DNA from: Neurospora tetrasperma FGSC 2508
Taxonomy: Eukaryota > Ascomycota > Sordariomycetes > Sordariales > Sordariaceae
Length of the DNA: 64,000 bases
Assembly (NCBI RefSeq): GCF_000213175.1
Contig: NW_009799100.1
Span: 5,139,293-5,203,292 of the forward strand
Direction of reading: 5' to 3'
The position numbers and the translations under genes are program-made. Shown here piece by piece: positions 1-12,264 of the stretch; position 1 is the stretch's first letter; every line of letters starts with the position of its first letter. The notes under the pieces were generated by a model. That model saw only the letters and a program-made list of their open reading frames with translations. It did not search any database and had not been told where the DNA came from.

Positions 1-923
1 CTGTTGTTAGCATGCTTATTGGGGTACAGAAAAGGGGAAAGTTTTCGGGAATTCAAAATACGGGGTGGCATTCTTAACTCATCCTCACCTTCACACGCAA
101 AAAGACTTTAATAGCTGGATTTGTCCGAACCTGCTCCCCAACGTATTAGGTTTTGAGGTGATGTTTCTGGTGGTTGGTGAACGCAAGGGAATCGACAAGC
201 CAACTGAGGTACTGCAGGCCCCGAAAAGAAAGCATGACAAGGTGTCGAAGTGGAAGAAACTGACGGGAACATGTGAAAAGGACTCTTGAGATAGGTTAGA
301 TACGAGAGTGGAAAACAAGAGGGACATTGATACCCATCTTTCACACTCGCATATCCATACAGCCCGATCGTCAAGTGTCATTGGATGTTTGCTTTCACTG
401 ACTGCTTGCCTGCCATGTTCCGTTAACCTCAAATACCAACAACCATCATCCTTCCTCACTTCTCACCGTAACGACAGCTGTCAACGACAAAGGGATAGCT
501 ACCTATCCACGAGTGTCTGTGGATTTGGGAATAGAGTCCACTAACTCGACTGGTCTGCGTTACCAGCGGAACCCGAATAGCGTAAATCACAACAAACAGT
601 ATTGTTACAGCCCAAGCAAATAAACCGAGTGGGAGTAACAGAAAAAAAGAAGAAAAAAAAACTCCTGACGTTCTCAAGCACATTGGCACACACAGAGCAG
701 ACAGGACACACGCCGATAGCAGCCCAACAAAAACGTCCCGAGTGTCCCCGTGCACACTGCCCATGTCCGTCCTATGCCTCTTCCTACCTCTATGCTATCT
801 ATTAGGTACACGTAGAAGTACAGGTGCTTGGAGGTTCCCTTTCATGTAAGTAGGGCAATCTTCTCGAAACCCTTAACCTTCTAGGAATCAAAAGGCAAGG
901 TACAGTCATGGTCAAAAAATAGG

Positions 924-975
924 TACTGTCCCCCTCCCCCCACACATCATCCAATATGGTAAGGGGGGGACAGTA
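924..975. repeat. Short inverted repeat (hairpin)
   Basis: The 11-base arms TACTGTCCCCC (924-934) and GGGGGACAGTA (965-975) are perfectly complementary around a 30-base centre. The outer TA of each arm could be a duplicated target dinucleotide, which would make this a tiny TA-flanked insertion. It is too short to assign to a family. Confidence 0.45.
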
Positions 976-1091
976 TTTTGTTTACTATGAGTTTTAGGTA
1001 CTTGGAAGACTACCTAGCTAGCTAGATTATTTTACTTGTAGGGTTTGTAAACATTGGATGTCAAATCAACATATGAAGTTTCAGTTTGATA

Positions 1092-1449
1092 CTGTTAACC
1101 CTGTACATAGCGATCAGCCATATAACGATATCCTGACCATAACATTCAAGATCAAGGTAACGGTGCATATTTATATGGGAGTAACGATCAACCTTCGTAT
1201 TACGATTTCGATCAGATTTTGGAGGCGAGTTGCACCAAAATCGTTATACTTGGGGGGTTTGGTTCGGTTCTGAGACGCCCAGTGACAGGCTGTTACAGCT
1301 CGTGACGGCCGGTCATAGGTCCTTTCAGCTGGCGCCGGCCTCCTGATTGGTCCAGAAGCCCGACCTAGCCTACCTTAGAGTAACGATAACCTGGGCATTA
1401 CGATCAAGACCCGGGTAACGGACTTGATCGTTATGTGCAGGGTTAACAG
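1092..1449. mobile_element. TA-flanked MITE-like element with subterminal repeats
   Basis: This 358-base element has 25-base terminal inverted repeats (1092-1116 and 1425-1449, starting CTGTTAACCCTG) that differ at two positions. It is bordered by TA on both sides (1090-1091 and 1450-1451), as expected for Tc1/mariner-type insertion. Inside the ends, a motif close to TAACGATCA recurs in both orientations at about 1122, 1181, 1199, 1240, 1379, 1398 and 1427, which resembles arrays of transposase-binding sites. The centre is GC-rich and non-coding, so the element is non-autonomous. I do not recognise the family. Confidence 0.65.
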
Positions 1450-3573
1450 TACCCTGTTTTCATTATATTTAATCATGAACCCAGCATTTGATGTCGAAGG
1501 GGGGGAGGGGTTTCTAGTACGGACTTGTACTGATGATGTACATTACTGGATTTACTGGATTACTGGATTCATGACTGGATATAAATACATGCTAATCCCA
1601 TACCTCTACCTCTATCTCTACCGTTATGTCCCTAGGTATGTGTTCCCATTGCAAAGAGAGGTTACTACCTACATTAGGTAGGTATTTACCTATATACATA
1701 AAGTACATACAATGGGGTAAATTCGATAGTACACTACATGTACATGTACATAGTACCTCTCCATCCCGCATTTCCATTCGTCAGATAGGATTCCAGATTT
1801 CACCACCTCATGTCCCGTCTCAGAAATCCGTGCGAATGGTATCTACCTAGCGAAGCGGACGGGTGGACATGTGGACGGACGAATACCCGTCTAGTGAAGA
1901 CGGGATATAGCGTCATCGGGCATCTATCAAGCCGTTTTTTCAATGTTCTCAAAGTTTGGGTCAGGCTACCTAGGTAGTAGGTAGGGACGGATGGTAGTCC
2001 AGTTGCAGTGGTAATCCAGTGGGTACCTAGGTATGCGGGTAGTCCAGCCGCAAGTGATATGGTGTGGTGAGGTGTGGTGTGATGTGAGTAGCCGAGATCG
2101 GGGGCCGGGTTGAGGAGGGGAGAATACATATCTACCTCTACCGACCGGCAGCAAAAGCATGACAGAGTAGAGGTAGGGACGGGTGCAAGAATCAGGTGGC
2201 TGGGTGGCTTGGTGGCTTGCTAATTTTTTCTTTGCTTTTCCGCTTGCTTTTTCCGTTTCCCGCTCTACTGCAGTGCTTGTGCTGTGTGGTATTGGGTTCC
2301 AGGTATCTGGGTTAGGTTTTTGGGTCAGGTTACTCTTCTCCGTTTTCTCGATCTCCGTTGATGTGCGAAAGTGATGGTCCTGCTGCTCACTTCACTTCAC
2401 TTCACGTTAGAGTGTCAAATATATGAAAAGAAAGGTTGGACAAAACTTTGAGAGAACATACCTACCATGAGTAATTGACGAGGTTGATGAACGGGACCTA
2501 CAACAACCTATAATACATCGCTCCGTCCAAGACATACCACATCACCTTCAGAATGGAATACGTAAACCGAGGTTCTTGACGTTGAATGTTTCTCAATCTG
2601 TTTGTGTATTACACAGGGTATTACGAATTGACCATTTCCCATCTTCAGTCTAGCGGTATGCGACAACTTCCTTTCTACGTCCGTCGGGGAACCGTATCAC
2701 GACTTCGTCATGTGAGTGACCTCAACTGAGGATAGAATCGTCATTATGCTGCGGCTCCTGAGACAAGTTCGTGACAGGAACACACAAGAGACAACGGCGC
2801 GATGTCCGTCTAGATTCAGATCTTGGAGTCCGTACTGGACTACCTCGGTTGTGTACTACAACAAAAAAGGAAAGGATAGCAGACATGGTTAGAAGATCGA
2901 ATTCATTGAATGAATGAGCAGTGAATTAGCTCTCTTTGAGTGACTGCCTGAGTGCTAGCTAGCTATACTTTCCAGCTTTCGTCTCCAAAGGCTCAGTGTT
3001 TCCTCTCCCTGACCAATATCCTTCAAGGTATACTAGTCTAAAAGGTGAAATTGTCATCATATCATGATATTCCGCCCAGTCTTTGATTTTTGTTTTGCAT
3101 TGTTTCTTTCGTGAGGTATTCATTCCATCATCGCAGTCATAAGTAAAATCCAGGCCTGCCACCCAGCCTTCCCAGAAGGTGAATGATAAAAAAATCGATA
3201 AAGCACAATCATGATTCCTTGAACACCGAGTCAACCGCCCATTGACTATCCGTAAACCCGGTCATTCATCCGTTCATTTCCGTTCCGTTTCCCTTCCCGT
3301 CCCGAGTTCCAGACGATTGTTTGTGATCCTTTACTTGATTTTTTGAGAACAAATGCCGCCGTCGCTTTCCCTAAATGTGATATGCAACAATGCGGCCGTG
3401 GTATGCAAGAATGGTATGTAAGAAAAGATCCTCATGCTGTAGATGTGTGACCCCTTGTCGAGGCCATGGGTATGATTCATCTTTTTTTCGTAAAGCATGA
3501 GGCAAGCGATGACAAAGGGAATCTCGATTTGAAGCGAACGTAGTATTGTCAACTTGTCGAGGTTGTTGGCCAT

Positions 3574-4315
3574 TTAGTATGGCTGCTGAGGATAGTATGT
3601 TGGCGGTCCAGGGTGTGGTGCCCGGTATGATTGTCTCCGCTCCCTTGGTCCTGGTGTCCGCCTGTCACTTCCACGGACCGGCTCAATCGGGGGTGGCGTG
3701 CGTCGCATGGCAGGCATGGGGGCAATATCTCTGTCGTAGGCCATGCTGCGACCGCTGGCCACAGTTGCTGGGGCACCAGGCGCCATCCTCGAGCTTGTGC
3801 TAATTCTCCTGGGTGCGTTAAGAGCATTGAGAGGAGGGTCCTTGACAGATGCGTCACCATCATCTGGAAGGGTCAACTCGACTAGGCTGTAGAAGTACTC
3901 GAGCACCTCGGGGTATCGCTGTACTGAAGCCTGCCAGTCCTCATCGATGCCGCGCTTCAACTGGGCCTGGGCGTTGGCGAGTTCACTAGGATGAGGTGGC
4001 TGCTGGTAGTATTGCCAGGCGTGTTCTGTGATGCGGTCCAGGTGCGAGGCATGTGCCGTCTTTCGTCGCTCAGTCAGCTGGCGGAAGTGATCGAGGATGT
4101 AGTCTTGAGCATGAGCTCGCACCCATGACCTAGAGGGATGTTAGCATGGCTCGTGGCTATAGACAGAAGGATGATGGGTCCACTTACCGGATGTCATTGT
4201 AGATAGACTGCATCATCCGGTTTTCAGCCTGCTTGACGGCCATCTCGAGGCCCTTGGCCTCACAGTCACAGGCAACGGTTGCCGGAGCATGGCAAATGGC
4301 GCAATCGGGATCCAT
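3574..4315 (-). CDS. Conserved fungal protein of unknown function
   Basis: The gene encodes 227 residues in two exons, 4315-4188 and 4129-3574; the intron 4130-4187 has a GTAAG donor and TAG acceptor. The start at 4315 gives an N-terminus beginning MDPDCAICHAP with a C-x2-C...C-x-C cluster (Cys5, Cys8, Cys16, Cys18 by my count) that could bind a metal. A helical, charged region follows (SWVRAHAQDY, then a Leu/Glu/Arg-rich stretch to about residue 120), ending in ELTLPDDGD. The last ~85 residues are Pro/Arg/Tyr-rich and probably disordered, finishing PTYYPQQPY. From memory, proteins with this N-terminal half occur across Pezizomycotina without an assigned role. I do not assign a function. Confidence 0.8.
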
Positions 4316-7091
4316 TCTGACGATGGACTTTTGTGAGTGTTGGGTGGTTTCTGCCGAGTACATTGTTTAGTGTGGTGTTGTAAAAGGCAGACAGTAGTAG
4401 TGTGATCTTTCGAATTTGGTGTAGTAAGGAGTATGTGGAGTGTGAGGCTTTGCTGCTTTTATTATAAGAGTACGTGTTGCTATGTTCACAACGTTCACGC
4501 TCTTTCTCATGACCGACAAAGGGACCACCCCAGCAGCAAAGTATAGAAGCTTGATGATGAAGCAGCCAAGAGTAGATGGAGCAAGAGGCAGAGGGAGAAT
4601 GGGGAAAGATGTGGATGTTATGAAGCTGGTGTGAGGGAGTACAAGACAAGACTCTCGGTCGAGAGAGATAAGGCAGCAGATTCACTAACCTGATGTATCA
4701 AAGGCCGAGAAGGTGTCGATCGAGTGGAATCAACGACAAGTAAGCAAGCAGCACAGGCGGGAAGAAGTGAGCAAGCAGGCAGGCCCGCAGGTGGAGGATG
4801 TATGTGGATGTATGTGAATGTATGTAAGTGTGTAAGTCGACAAGGTAGGTACCGGAGGGGAAACACCACAGCAGCGCGACCACGCAGTGTGCAGGATGAG
4901 ATGGCGAACGAGGATGAGGGAAAACACGACTGATGAATGGGAGAAGAAGGAGGAGAAGCAGAGGAGTTGAGAGGAGTGAGAGGTGAAAAGAGGAGCCAGG
5001 AGGCAGGACAGGGCAAGGAAGTGTCAAGCAGCAAGCAGCAGAAAGGTCGGGTTCAGGAACTAAGCTTGCCCTGCTTGCGTGTAGCAGCAGCAACAGAACG
5101 GTCCGGCCGGATCTACCAAGAAAAGAGTCTCGAAAGGCAGGCAAAGATGACCGAGACGAGACGAGAGGGATCTGCCCCTGTTTGGCTGTTTGGGACACAC
5201 AAAAGGTTGCAGCAACACTCCAGTCTCAGGTCTGTCAAAGGCGAAACCACACGTTGTCCGGCTGGGGATCTCTGTCGTGGCTCGAATGCGGGCCCGCTTG
5301 GCCTCCTTTGGCAGCAGTGGTCTGCAGCTTGCAGCGGCCCAATGCCTGTGTCGACCAGTCCGCGACGGCGTGGCCGATCCGGGACCCAGTTTTCCCGACT
5401 GGAGGCGAGTGTCGTTTGCACCTTGTCTGGGACCTTTTCTGTCTAGGTGGTGGCGGATGATTCGCTCTGCAGCAGCAAGACAGCGCACTCTTGCAGCAGA
5501 CGATCCCCCAGACGTCCAAGGTTATCAGCGTCTTGAAACTCGGAAATGCTGACAGTGGGGTGACGGGCAACACGGCCGGTTGGTTGGATACCGGCTTGAT
5601 GGGCAACTGGCGATGAGCAGACGGGCAGCAACAGGAGGAAACGAAACGCGGAGCAAAACAAAAGCTGCCGACAGGTGGTAGATGGGAGAAGGAGGCAAAA
5701 AGAAAAGGCAAGGAAGAGCCGCGTTGCCGTGGAGGAGAGAAAGGCGTCGTATTCAGTCAAGTTGTATGTAATATCTGACAAGAATATGATAGGCAGGGTT
5801 GATAATCCTGAGACGATCTAGAAGAGCGGGAGGGAGGAGCATAGTCCCCGTTGCCCTGTCAAATAGAACAAGAATGTCAACATTATCAACAACATCAACA
5901 TCAACAAATAACGGAGGAGGCGGGCAACGGGCAACGGAAACGAGGCCAAGACACTAGGTCCTACCCGAGACTCGAAAGCATGTATGTACCAAATGTCAGA
6001 GAAAATATGTGATGTGCGTTTTCTCCAACCCGAGTGAGTAGGCATGCAAAGTCCCCATGATTGTGTGTGTGTTGACACTGCTCCCTTCAACCACTTCCAT
6101 TTACCTTCCCCATGAACAACCGCATGAGATGAAGAGATGAGGTTCGGTTCCCAGCTGGAATTTGGATACCTTGGATCCTGAGGTACCAATGTAGCTGAAC
6201 GACACTGTCCAATAGAAAATGCAAAGATGGGGAGGCTGGGGAATTGGAGTCAGGTCAGACGGGAAGGAAGCAACATTATATCGACGTCTCACTTGTGATG
6301 CTACCTCTAGGTAGGTATGCCGTGAGTGTGTGAGTTGTCAGTGCCACCGCCGCCCTCAGACGTCAGGTTGTTACCGTAGATATTTCCTTATTCCTAGGTA
6401 GATATCAGACACAATGAGCTGAGCAGCAGATGCATGTCAGCCCGCCGGCATAGCCATAGCCATAGCCCTTGCGAGTTTGAGAGCCCTGTCTTAATTGAGA
6501 CAGAGGTCGGATGGGAAGAGTGATGGTGCGGCGCACTTGCGACAGAGCGAGGGCCATGGCCGTTTCGGATGGAATATGGCAGCACTATGGCAAAGAGACA
6601 CAAAAGTTGATTGGAATGTGAAGAGAATAATTGATGTTGATTGTATTGTTGGGTGGGAGACGAGGACAAGGAGGAGAAGGAGGAGGACGGGAGAAGAGGA
6701 CTGGAGGAGTGCTGCGATGGTGGGGAAACTTTACGATCATCCGGACTCAGCAGCTTTCCCCGCCATTGGAATTGGGTGCGTGTCCGTCCAACATGGAAGT
6801 TTCAGGGAAAGCGTCCCGGAGCGTCGATCAGAACGACTTCAGACGGGCCCCCAGTTCGCCAAGACTTTTAGCCCAATCCACTTCATGTCATGCACGCACT
6901 GGGCTCCCCGCAGTGGGTCTTCACTTGCTACCTCTACACTAAAAGTGGAAATGTTGGGAGTTTCTTATCTTATCGGCGCGCGCTAACGAGATGGGACTCC
7001 CGTCGTGATCCAAAAAGTTGGCGGCCGAGGGGGCAAACAACTGAAACCCAAGACTGGTCAATGTACATTATGCGCCATTGTCCTGTTCGAG
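4316..7091. other. Intergenic region upstream of two divergent genes
   Basis: This 2.8 kb spacer lies between the start of the uncharacterised minus-strand gene and the start of the mitochondrial Obg gene, so it should carry both promoters and 5' leaders. Open frames here are low-complexity (Glu/Gly/Arg- or Ser/Pro-rich) and look like composition artefacts. AGGTAG/CCTAGG motifs occur at about 4843, 6307 and 6394. I see no RNA gene. Confidence 0.55.
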
Positions 7092-8867
7092 ATGGCGTCT
7101 CGTTGTACTCATAGCTCCCGGCTGTTTATGCCCTTTTTATATCCATCATTGTTTCGCGCCAGTGCCGCAAGCGTGCCCCGTGCTACTAGCTTAGCCCTCG
7201 CCCGAAACCTTCGTTACAGCAGCACAGCGACATTGGAACCTCAGCACTCCGAGAACGACGACGAGGCCAGATCGAGACTCAATCCCGCCCCCGACGACTA
7301 CTCGAACCCATACTTCGCCGACAAAGCCAAGCTAAACGTCTACGCTGGCCCGGGTGGCAACGGCTGTATATCCTTTCTCAGAGAGTTGTTCATTCCCGAA
7401 GGCCCGGCGAACGGAGGTGATGGAGGCCATGGCGGCAATGTCTATATCCAAGCTGTCCACGGCGAGACTTCGCTACACAAGTTGGCACGACGAAGGCATA
7501 TTCGCGCTGGCCGGGGAAAGCATGGCCAGGGTAGCGCTCAGGGTGGACAGCGCGGAGAAGACGTCATCATAACTGTACCAGTCGGCACAGTCGTTACCGA
7601 GATCAGCCGCGACGACCCCGAAGGCGAGAGGCAACTCATTGACAGAGCCAAGTACAAGCGCAAGAGGAAAAAGGACTTTCGTAATGCCGCTGCGCTTGAG
7701 GCCCCAAAGGAGGAAGAAGGCGTAGAAGGGACAATAGTAGAGGAGGAGCCGCCCGTCAACCCAGACCTCGACCGATGGCTACTATACCCCGGTATCTCTT
7801 CGTCAGAGGCCAGAAGAGTTGGCGCCGAACTGCCACGACTACCCCGTCGCGACCGGCTGTTCCAACAACCGCCAGCACCCATATATCTGGACCTGAACCG
7901 TCCCACACCACGGCCCATCCTGCTGGCGGCAGGTGGCCTCGGTGGACTGGGCAATCCCCATTTCGCAAACAAGGACAGACCAAGGCCCATGTTTGCGACA
8001 AAGGGAGAGCCGGCCATGTCTCTAGAGATTGAGCTCGAGCTCAAGCTTCTTGCCGACGTTGGTCTGGTTGGTCTGCCCAATGCCGGCAAGAGCACCCTCC
8101 TGCGCGCCTTGACCAACAGCCGAGCTCGTGTTGGCCACTGGGCATTCACCACGTTACAACCCAATATCGGCACCGTCGTGCTCGATAACAACAAGGGCCG
8201 TCCCTCGGTAAAGAGCTACAAGCGAATCAGCGACGCTCCTGTCGATGATCCCTTTGCTCTCACTGGTGCGCCGGACGAGGTCGAGCAAAGAACGCGCTTC
8301 ACTGTCGCTGACATCCCGGGTCTGATTGAGGGTGCCCATCTCGACAAGGGTCTCGGTATTGCCTTTCTGCGTCACGTTGAGCGTGCTGGTGTGCTCGCCT
8401 TCGTCATTGACCTGGGTGCCGGCAATGCTGTGAAAGCGTTGAAGGCGCTGTGGAACGAGGTGGGCTTGTACGCGCAAATGCGCGAGGATGAAGAGGCCGA
8501 CCGGGAGCGCGCAGCAAGGATTGACTGGAGTCCCGAGGCCGGTATTGACAATGTCAGCATGTCAGGTGGATGGCCAGCCTCGAACGGCATGGCCGACTAT
8601 CCACCCTCTGCTGCCGAGCCTGCAGGGTTGTCCATCGCAGGAAAGCCGTGGTTTGTGGTAGCCACCAAGGGAGACTTGAAGGATACTCAGGCCAACTTTA
8701 TGGAGCTTAGAGATTACTGTGCGGCCGTCACACGGGGGGATGAGCCCCATCCCAGTGGTGTTCAGGGTGCTTGGATTGAGAATGTGGAAGCCATTCCCGT
8801 CAGTGCCATCAATGGTCATGGCGTGGAGAGGATTGTTCACTGGACGGTCGGCTTGTTGGATGGTTGA
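7092..8867 (+). CDS. mtg2: Mitochondrial Obg-family GTPase (Mtg2/ObgH type)
   Basis: A single exon encodes 591 residues. Obg GTPases assist late assembly of the large ribosomal subunit; this one should act in mitochondria, because the first ~45 residues are rich in Ser, Arg and Ala with almost no acidic residues, like a matrix-targeting presequence. The glycine-rich Obg domain starts near residue 77 (KLNVYAGPGGNG, then GGDGGHGGNV). The GTPase domain shows G1 GLPNAGKST at about 330, G3 DIPGLIEG at 407, and a G4 motif that reads TKGD (about 525) where NKxD is usual. About 100 charged residues interrupt the Obg fold (about 190-275). Upstream in-frame codons at 7005-7091 exist, but the ATG at 7092 begins the presequence and is the better start. 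The Trm4 gene follows on the same strand after 571 bases. Confidence 0.92.
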   Translation: MASRCTHSSRLFMPFLYPSLFRASAASVPRATSLALARNLRYSSTATLEPQHSENDDEARSRLNPAPDDYSNPYFADKAKLNVYAGPGGNGCISFLRELFIPEGPANGGDGGHGGNVYIQAVHGETSLHKLARRRHIRAGRGKHGQGSAQGGQRGEDVIITVPVGTVVTEISRDDPEGERQLIDRAKYKRKRKKDFRNAAALEAPKEEEGVEGTIVEEEPPVNPDLDRWLLYPGISSSEARRVGAELPRLPRRDRLFQQPPAPIYLDLNRPTPRPILLAAGGLGGLGNPHFANKDRPRPMFATKGEPAMSLEIELELKLLADVGLVGLPNAGKSTLLRALTNSRARVGHWAFTTLQPNIGTVVLDNNKGRPSVKSYKRISDAPVDDPFALTGAPDEVEQRTRFTVADIPGLIEGAHLDKGLGIAFLRHVERAGVLAFVIDLGAGNAVKALKALWNEVGLYAQMREDEEADRERAARIDWSPEAGIDNVSMSGGWPASNGMADYPPSAAEPAGLSIAGKPWFVVATKGDLKDTQANFMELRDYCAAVTRGDEPHPSGVQGAWIENVEAIPVSAINGHGVERIVHWTVGLLDG

Positions 8868-9438
8868 ACAAACTCACAAGCTTTCGTCTTCTATTACCCT
8901 AGGCTTTAGCATGAGATACCTAGGCCCTCCTCTACTCAGATATCCAGAAGATAAACAAGGAAGCGCAGTGACTAGGTGTATGTATGTACCAGCTTCATCT
9001 GACCTGGCGCAACCTAGTCGCAGTTCCAGGTTGTAGTCTGCCCCATTTGGTGGTTGGACCTTGGGCTTACAACCAAAGTTCTTATCAGCGATTACCGATA
9101 AGCAATGTTAACCTTGGGGACGAATCCCACTAACCCAACCAGGTTAGCCTGTATACATAATGGATCCCTTACAGTTGCTCCATGTAAAATAACGACCAAT
9201 TGAAACACGCATTTTTCAAGTTCCCTCGGTTAGCGCCATTCCTAGTCCCCCCACCCCCACATTTTAAGTTTGCGGCGACGGCTTTTGTTTCGAGTCTCGA
9301 CTTGCACGCGACAGAGACTGGCGTTGCCGCATGTCACTTTTTTTTCTTCCTCCTCCTCCAACACTTCGACTCCGGCTACCAAAGTTGAGTATCGCAAGCG
9401 GACACATCTTTGTATCCCCAATTGCGAATCTCTCAAAC
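8868..9438. other. Spacer and promoter of trm4
   Basis: This 571-base spacer separates two plus-strand genes. It contains an inverted GATA pair, CTTATC at 9081-9086 and GATAAG at 9097-9102, about 340 bases before the next start codon; whether a GATA factor uses it is unknown. Two CCTAGG motifs lie at about 8899 and 8921. A pyrimidine-rich tract at 9338-9362 precedes the start codon, as is common in fungal 5' leaders. Confidence 0.5.
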
Positions 9439-12264
9439 ATGGGTCGCGGTGGTAACTTCAGGGTACGTTCTACCTCAGCAGCAGCTCTTCTCTCTTTCTT
9501 TTTTTTTTATTATATATCCCACGTCATCAGCCTCGACTTCCTTCACTTGTCATACTCGAGTCCCCCAGTCATCCATTCCATGTTGCAGTGTTGCCATCCT
9601 CACCTTCCAAAACTAAACGTACTGACCGACGTGTGTATGTGTTACAGAAGGGCCGTGGCGGTGGCCGTGGCGGCAAGCGTAACCGTGATGACAACCGTGG
9701 AGGTCACCAGCCTTACACTAGATACCCCGAGGTCGTCAAGCAGAACGAAAGGCTCGAAGGCTACTACAACGACCTTCTCCAGCTGCCCGAGGAGGAGCGT
9801 GAACAGTTCTGGGCTGCCCTGAAGAGGGAGCTGCCCAACAGCTTCCGCTTCTGCGGCTCCAAGGGGTACAGTCACCTTGGCCGTCTCATGTCTTCATGAC
9901 CTACTTCCATCCAATTGCTTACCTTCTCTTCACAACAGACACGCTCTCGCCGTCAAGAACCTCCTCCAGACCCGCTACATCCCCGAAATTACCAGAATCA
10001 CCTACGATGGCGCCGTCGTCGAGCCCCCTCAGCCTGTGCCCTGGTACCCCGACGGCCTCGCCTGGTGGATGACCACCCCCAAGAACGTGATTCGCAAGTT
10101 CCCTCCCTTCTCGGCCTTCCAGAAGTTTTTGGTTTCCGAGACCAGCGTCGGCAACATCTCCCGTCAGGAGGTCGTCTCCATGATTCCTCCCCTTCTCATG
10201 GACCTCCGCCCCGGCATGACCGTCCTCGACATGTGTGCCGCCCCCGGCAGCAAGGCCGCCCAGCTCCTTGAGATGATTCACCGTGGCGAGGAGGCCAGAA
10301 TCCGTCACGTCATCAAGCAGTTCGGCGGTTCCGTCGACGAGATCAAGAGCGCCGATGACGACGCCGCCCGCCTCGACGCCGACCCCAGCGACGACGGCAG
10401 AGCTACCGGCATGCTCATTGCCAACGACGCCGACTACAAGAGATCTCACATGCTGATCCATCAGCTCAAGCGTCTCTCCTCCCCCAACATGATCGTCACC
10501 AACCACGACGCCACCATGTACCCCTCCCTCAGGATACCCAACCCCGAGGACCCTAGCAAGCCCAACTACCTCAAGTTCGACCGTATCTTGGCCGATGTGC
10601 CCTGCTCCGGTGATGGCACCCTCAGGAAGAACGTCAACCTTTGGAAGGATTGGGCTCCTGCTGCCGCCTTGGGTCTGCACCTTACGCAAGTCCGCATCCT
10701 CGTGCGTGCTCTCCAGATGCTCAAGCCCGGCGGCCGCATGGTCTACTCCACCTGCTCCATGAACCCCGTCGAGAACGAGTCCGTCGTTGCCGCCGCCATC
10801 GAGCGCTGCGGTGGTCCTGACAAGATTGAGATTGTCGACTGCGCCGACCAGCTTCCTCTGCTCCAGCGCAAGCCCGGCATGCGCAAGTGGAAGATCATGG
10901 ACAAGTCCGCCCGTGTCTGGAACAGCTGGCAGGAGGTTGAGGATCACGCCAAGTCCACTGAGGATGGTATTACTCCCAGCCGTCTCGTTGAGTCCATGTT
11001 CCCCCGTCCCGAGGGCAGCATTTGCGCCGACCTCCCTCTGGAGAGGTGCATGCGTGTCTACGCTCACCAGCAGGATACCGGTGGTTTCTTCATTACTGTG
11101 CTCCAAAAGAAGGCCGAGTTCAAGGCCAAGCCTGAGGAGGTCAGGCCAAAGGAGAAGAAGCAAGCTCCCAAGCGCCCCTTGGAGGAGGCCGAGGGCACTG
11201 AGGAGGCTAAGAAGCAGAAGACCGAGAATGATGAGGCTGCCAAGACCGAGGACGTGGTGATTGAGGAGGCGCCCGTTGAGCCCGCCGAGGAGGCCAAGGC
11301 TGAGGAGGTTGCCCCCGTTGAGGAGACTCCTGCTACCGAGGAGCCCGCTGCCAAGGAGGAGGCTACCGAGACCCCGGCTGAGACCCCTGCCGAGACTCCC
11401 AAGGAGGCCCCCAAGGAGGGTGAGGTCCAACCAGAGCGCAAGCAGAAGCAGCAGGGCTCTTATGAGGAGCCCTTCAAGTACCTCCCTGCCGACCACGAGG
11501 TCATCAAGAACATTGCCGACTTCTACAAGATTTCTCCCCGCTTCCCCGCGGACCGATACATGATCCGTAACGCCACGGGCGAGCCCGCCAAGGCCATCTA
11601 CTACACCAGCGCCTTGGTGCGCGACATTCTCGTCATGAACGAGGGCCGTGGCGTCAAGTTCATCCACGGTGGTGTGAAGATGTACGTCAAGCAGGATGCT
11701 CCCTCGGCCGAGGTCTGCCGCTGGCGCATCCAGTCCGAGGGTATGCCCATCCTACACGGCTACGTGGGCGCTGAGCGCGTCGTTGTGCTCAAGAAGAAGG
11801 AGACGCTGAAGAAGCTGCTCATTGAGATGTTCCCCAAGATCGCCAACGGCGAGTGGGAGAAGCTCGACGAGATTGGTGAGCGCGTCCGTGACTTGGCTCT
11901 TGGATGCTGCGTCCTCCGCGTTGAGCCCGATGGCGACGATGAGGAGTTCAACGAGCACATGGCTCTCCCACTGTGGAAGAGCTTCCAGTCGTTGAACCTC
12001 ATGCTGCCTAAGGAGGATCGCAGTGCGATGTTGCTCCGTATCTACAACGACACCACTCCCTTGATCAACATGGGTATCAAGCGGGATGCGCCCAAGGAGG
12101 GTGCTGAGGCAAAGAAGGAGGGCGAGGAGGAGGTCAAGGCTGAGGAGACCGAGACCCCTGCGGAGGCCAAGACGGATGTCACTGTTGAGGCTCCAGCGGC
12201 TGCCGAGGAGCAGGTCAAGGATGCCGAGGGTGATGTTTCCATGAAGGAGGAGACCACTGCTTAA
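9439..12264 (+). CDS. trm4: tRNA (cytosine-5-)-methyltransferase Trm4/Ncl1 (NSUN2 family)
   Basis: Three exons (9439-9462, 9648-9865, 9939-12264) encode 855 residues; the first exon has only eight codons (MGRGGNFR). Family members use S-adenosylmethionine to methylate C5 of cytosines in tRNA, mainly in the nucleus. The SAM-binding loop MCAAPGSKA lies near residue 180. Motif IV PCSGDG carries Cys303 and motif VI STCSMNP carries Cys353, matching the two-cysteine mechanism of the Nop2/NSUN family, in which the second cysteine is the nucleophile. Residues about 450-560 are an Ala/Glu/Pro/Lys-rich linker with near-repeats of EE-A/T-P, and the C-terminus is another acidic tail. A basic Arg/Gly N-terminus could aid RNA binding. 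The family match is unambiguous; exact tRNA positions are inferred. Confidence 0.95.

Larger units (their letters stand above)
1..3573. other. Gene-free left region
   Basis: No open frame here resembles a known protein. It holds a short hairpin (924-975), a TA-flanked inverted-repeat element (1092-1449), four head-to-tail copies of an ACTGGAT unit at about 1543-1580, and several TACCTAGGTA-type palindromes (about 1012, 1632, 1970 and 2024). The rest is unremarkable spacer sequence. Confidence 0.6.

Noticed and set aside
9919-11667. 582-residue minus-strand open frame
   Set aside because: It lies wholly opposite trm4 exon 3 and is Leu/Gly/Val/Glu-rich, as produced by the complement of biased GC-rich codons. 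No family match.
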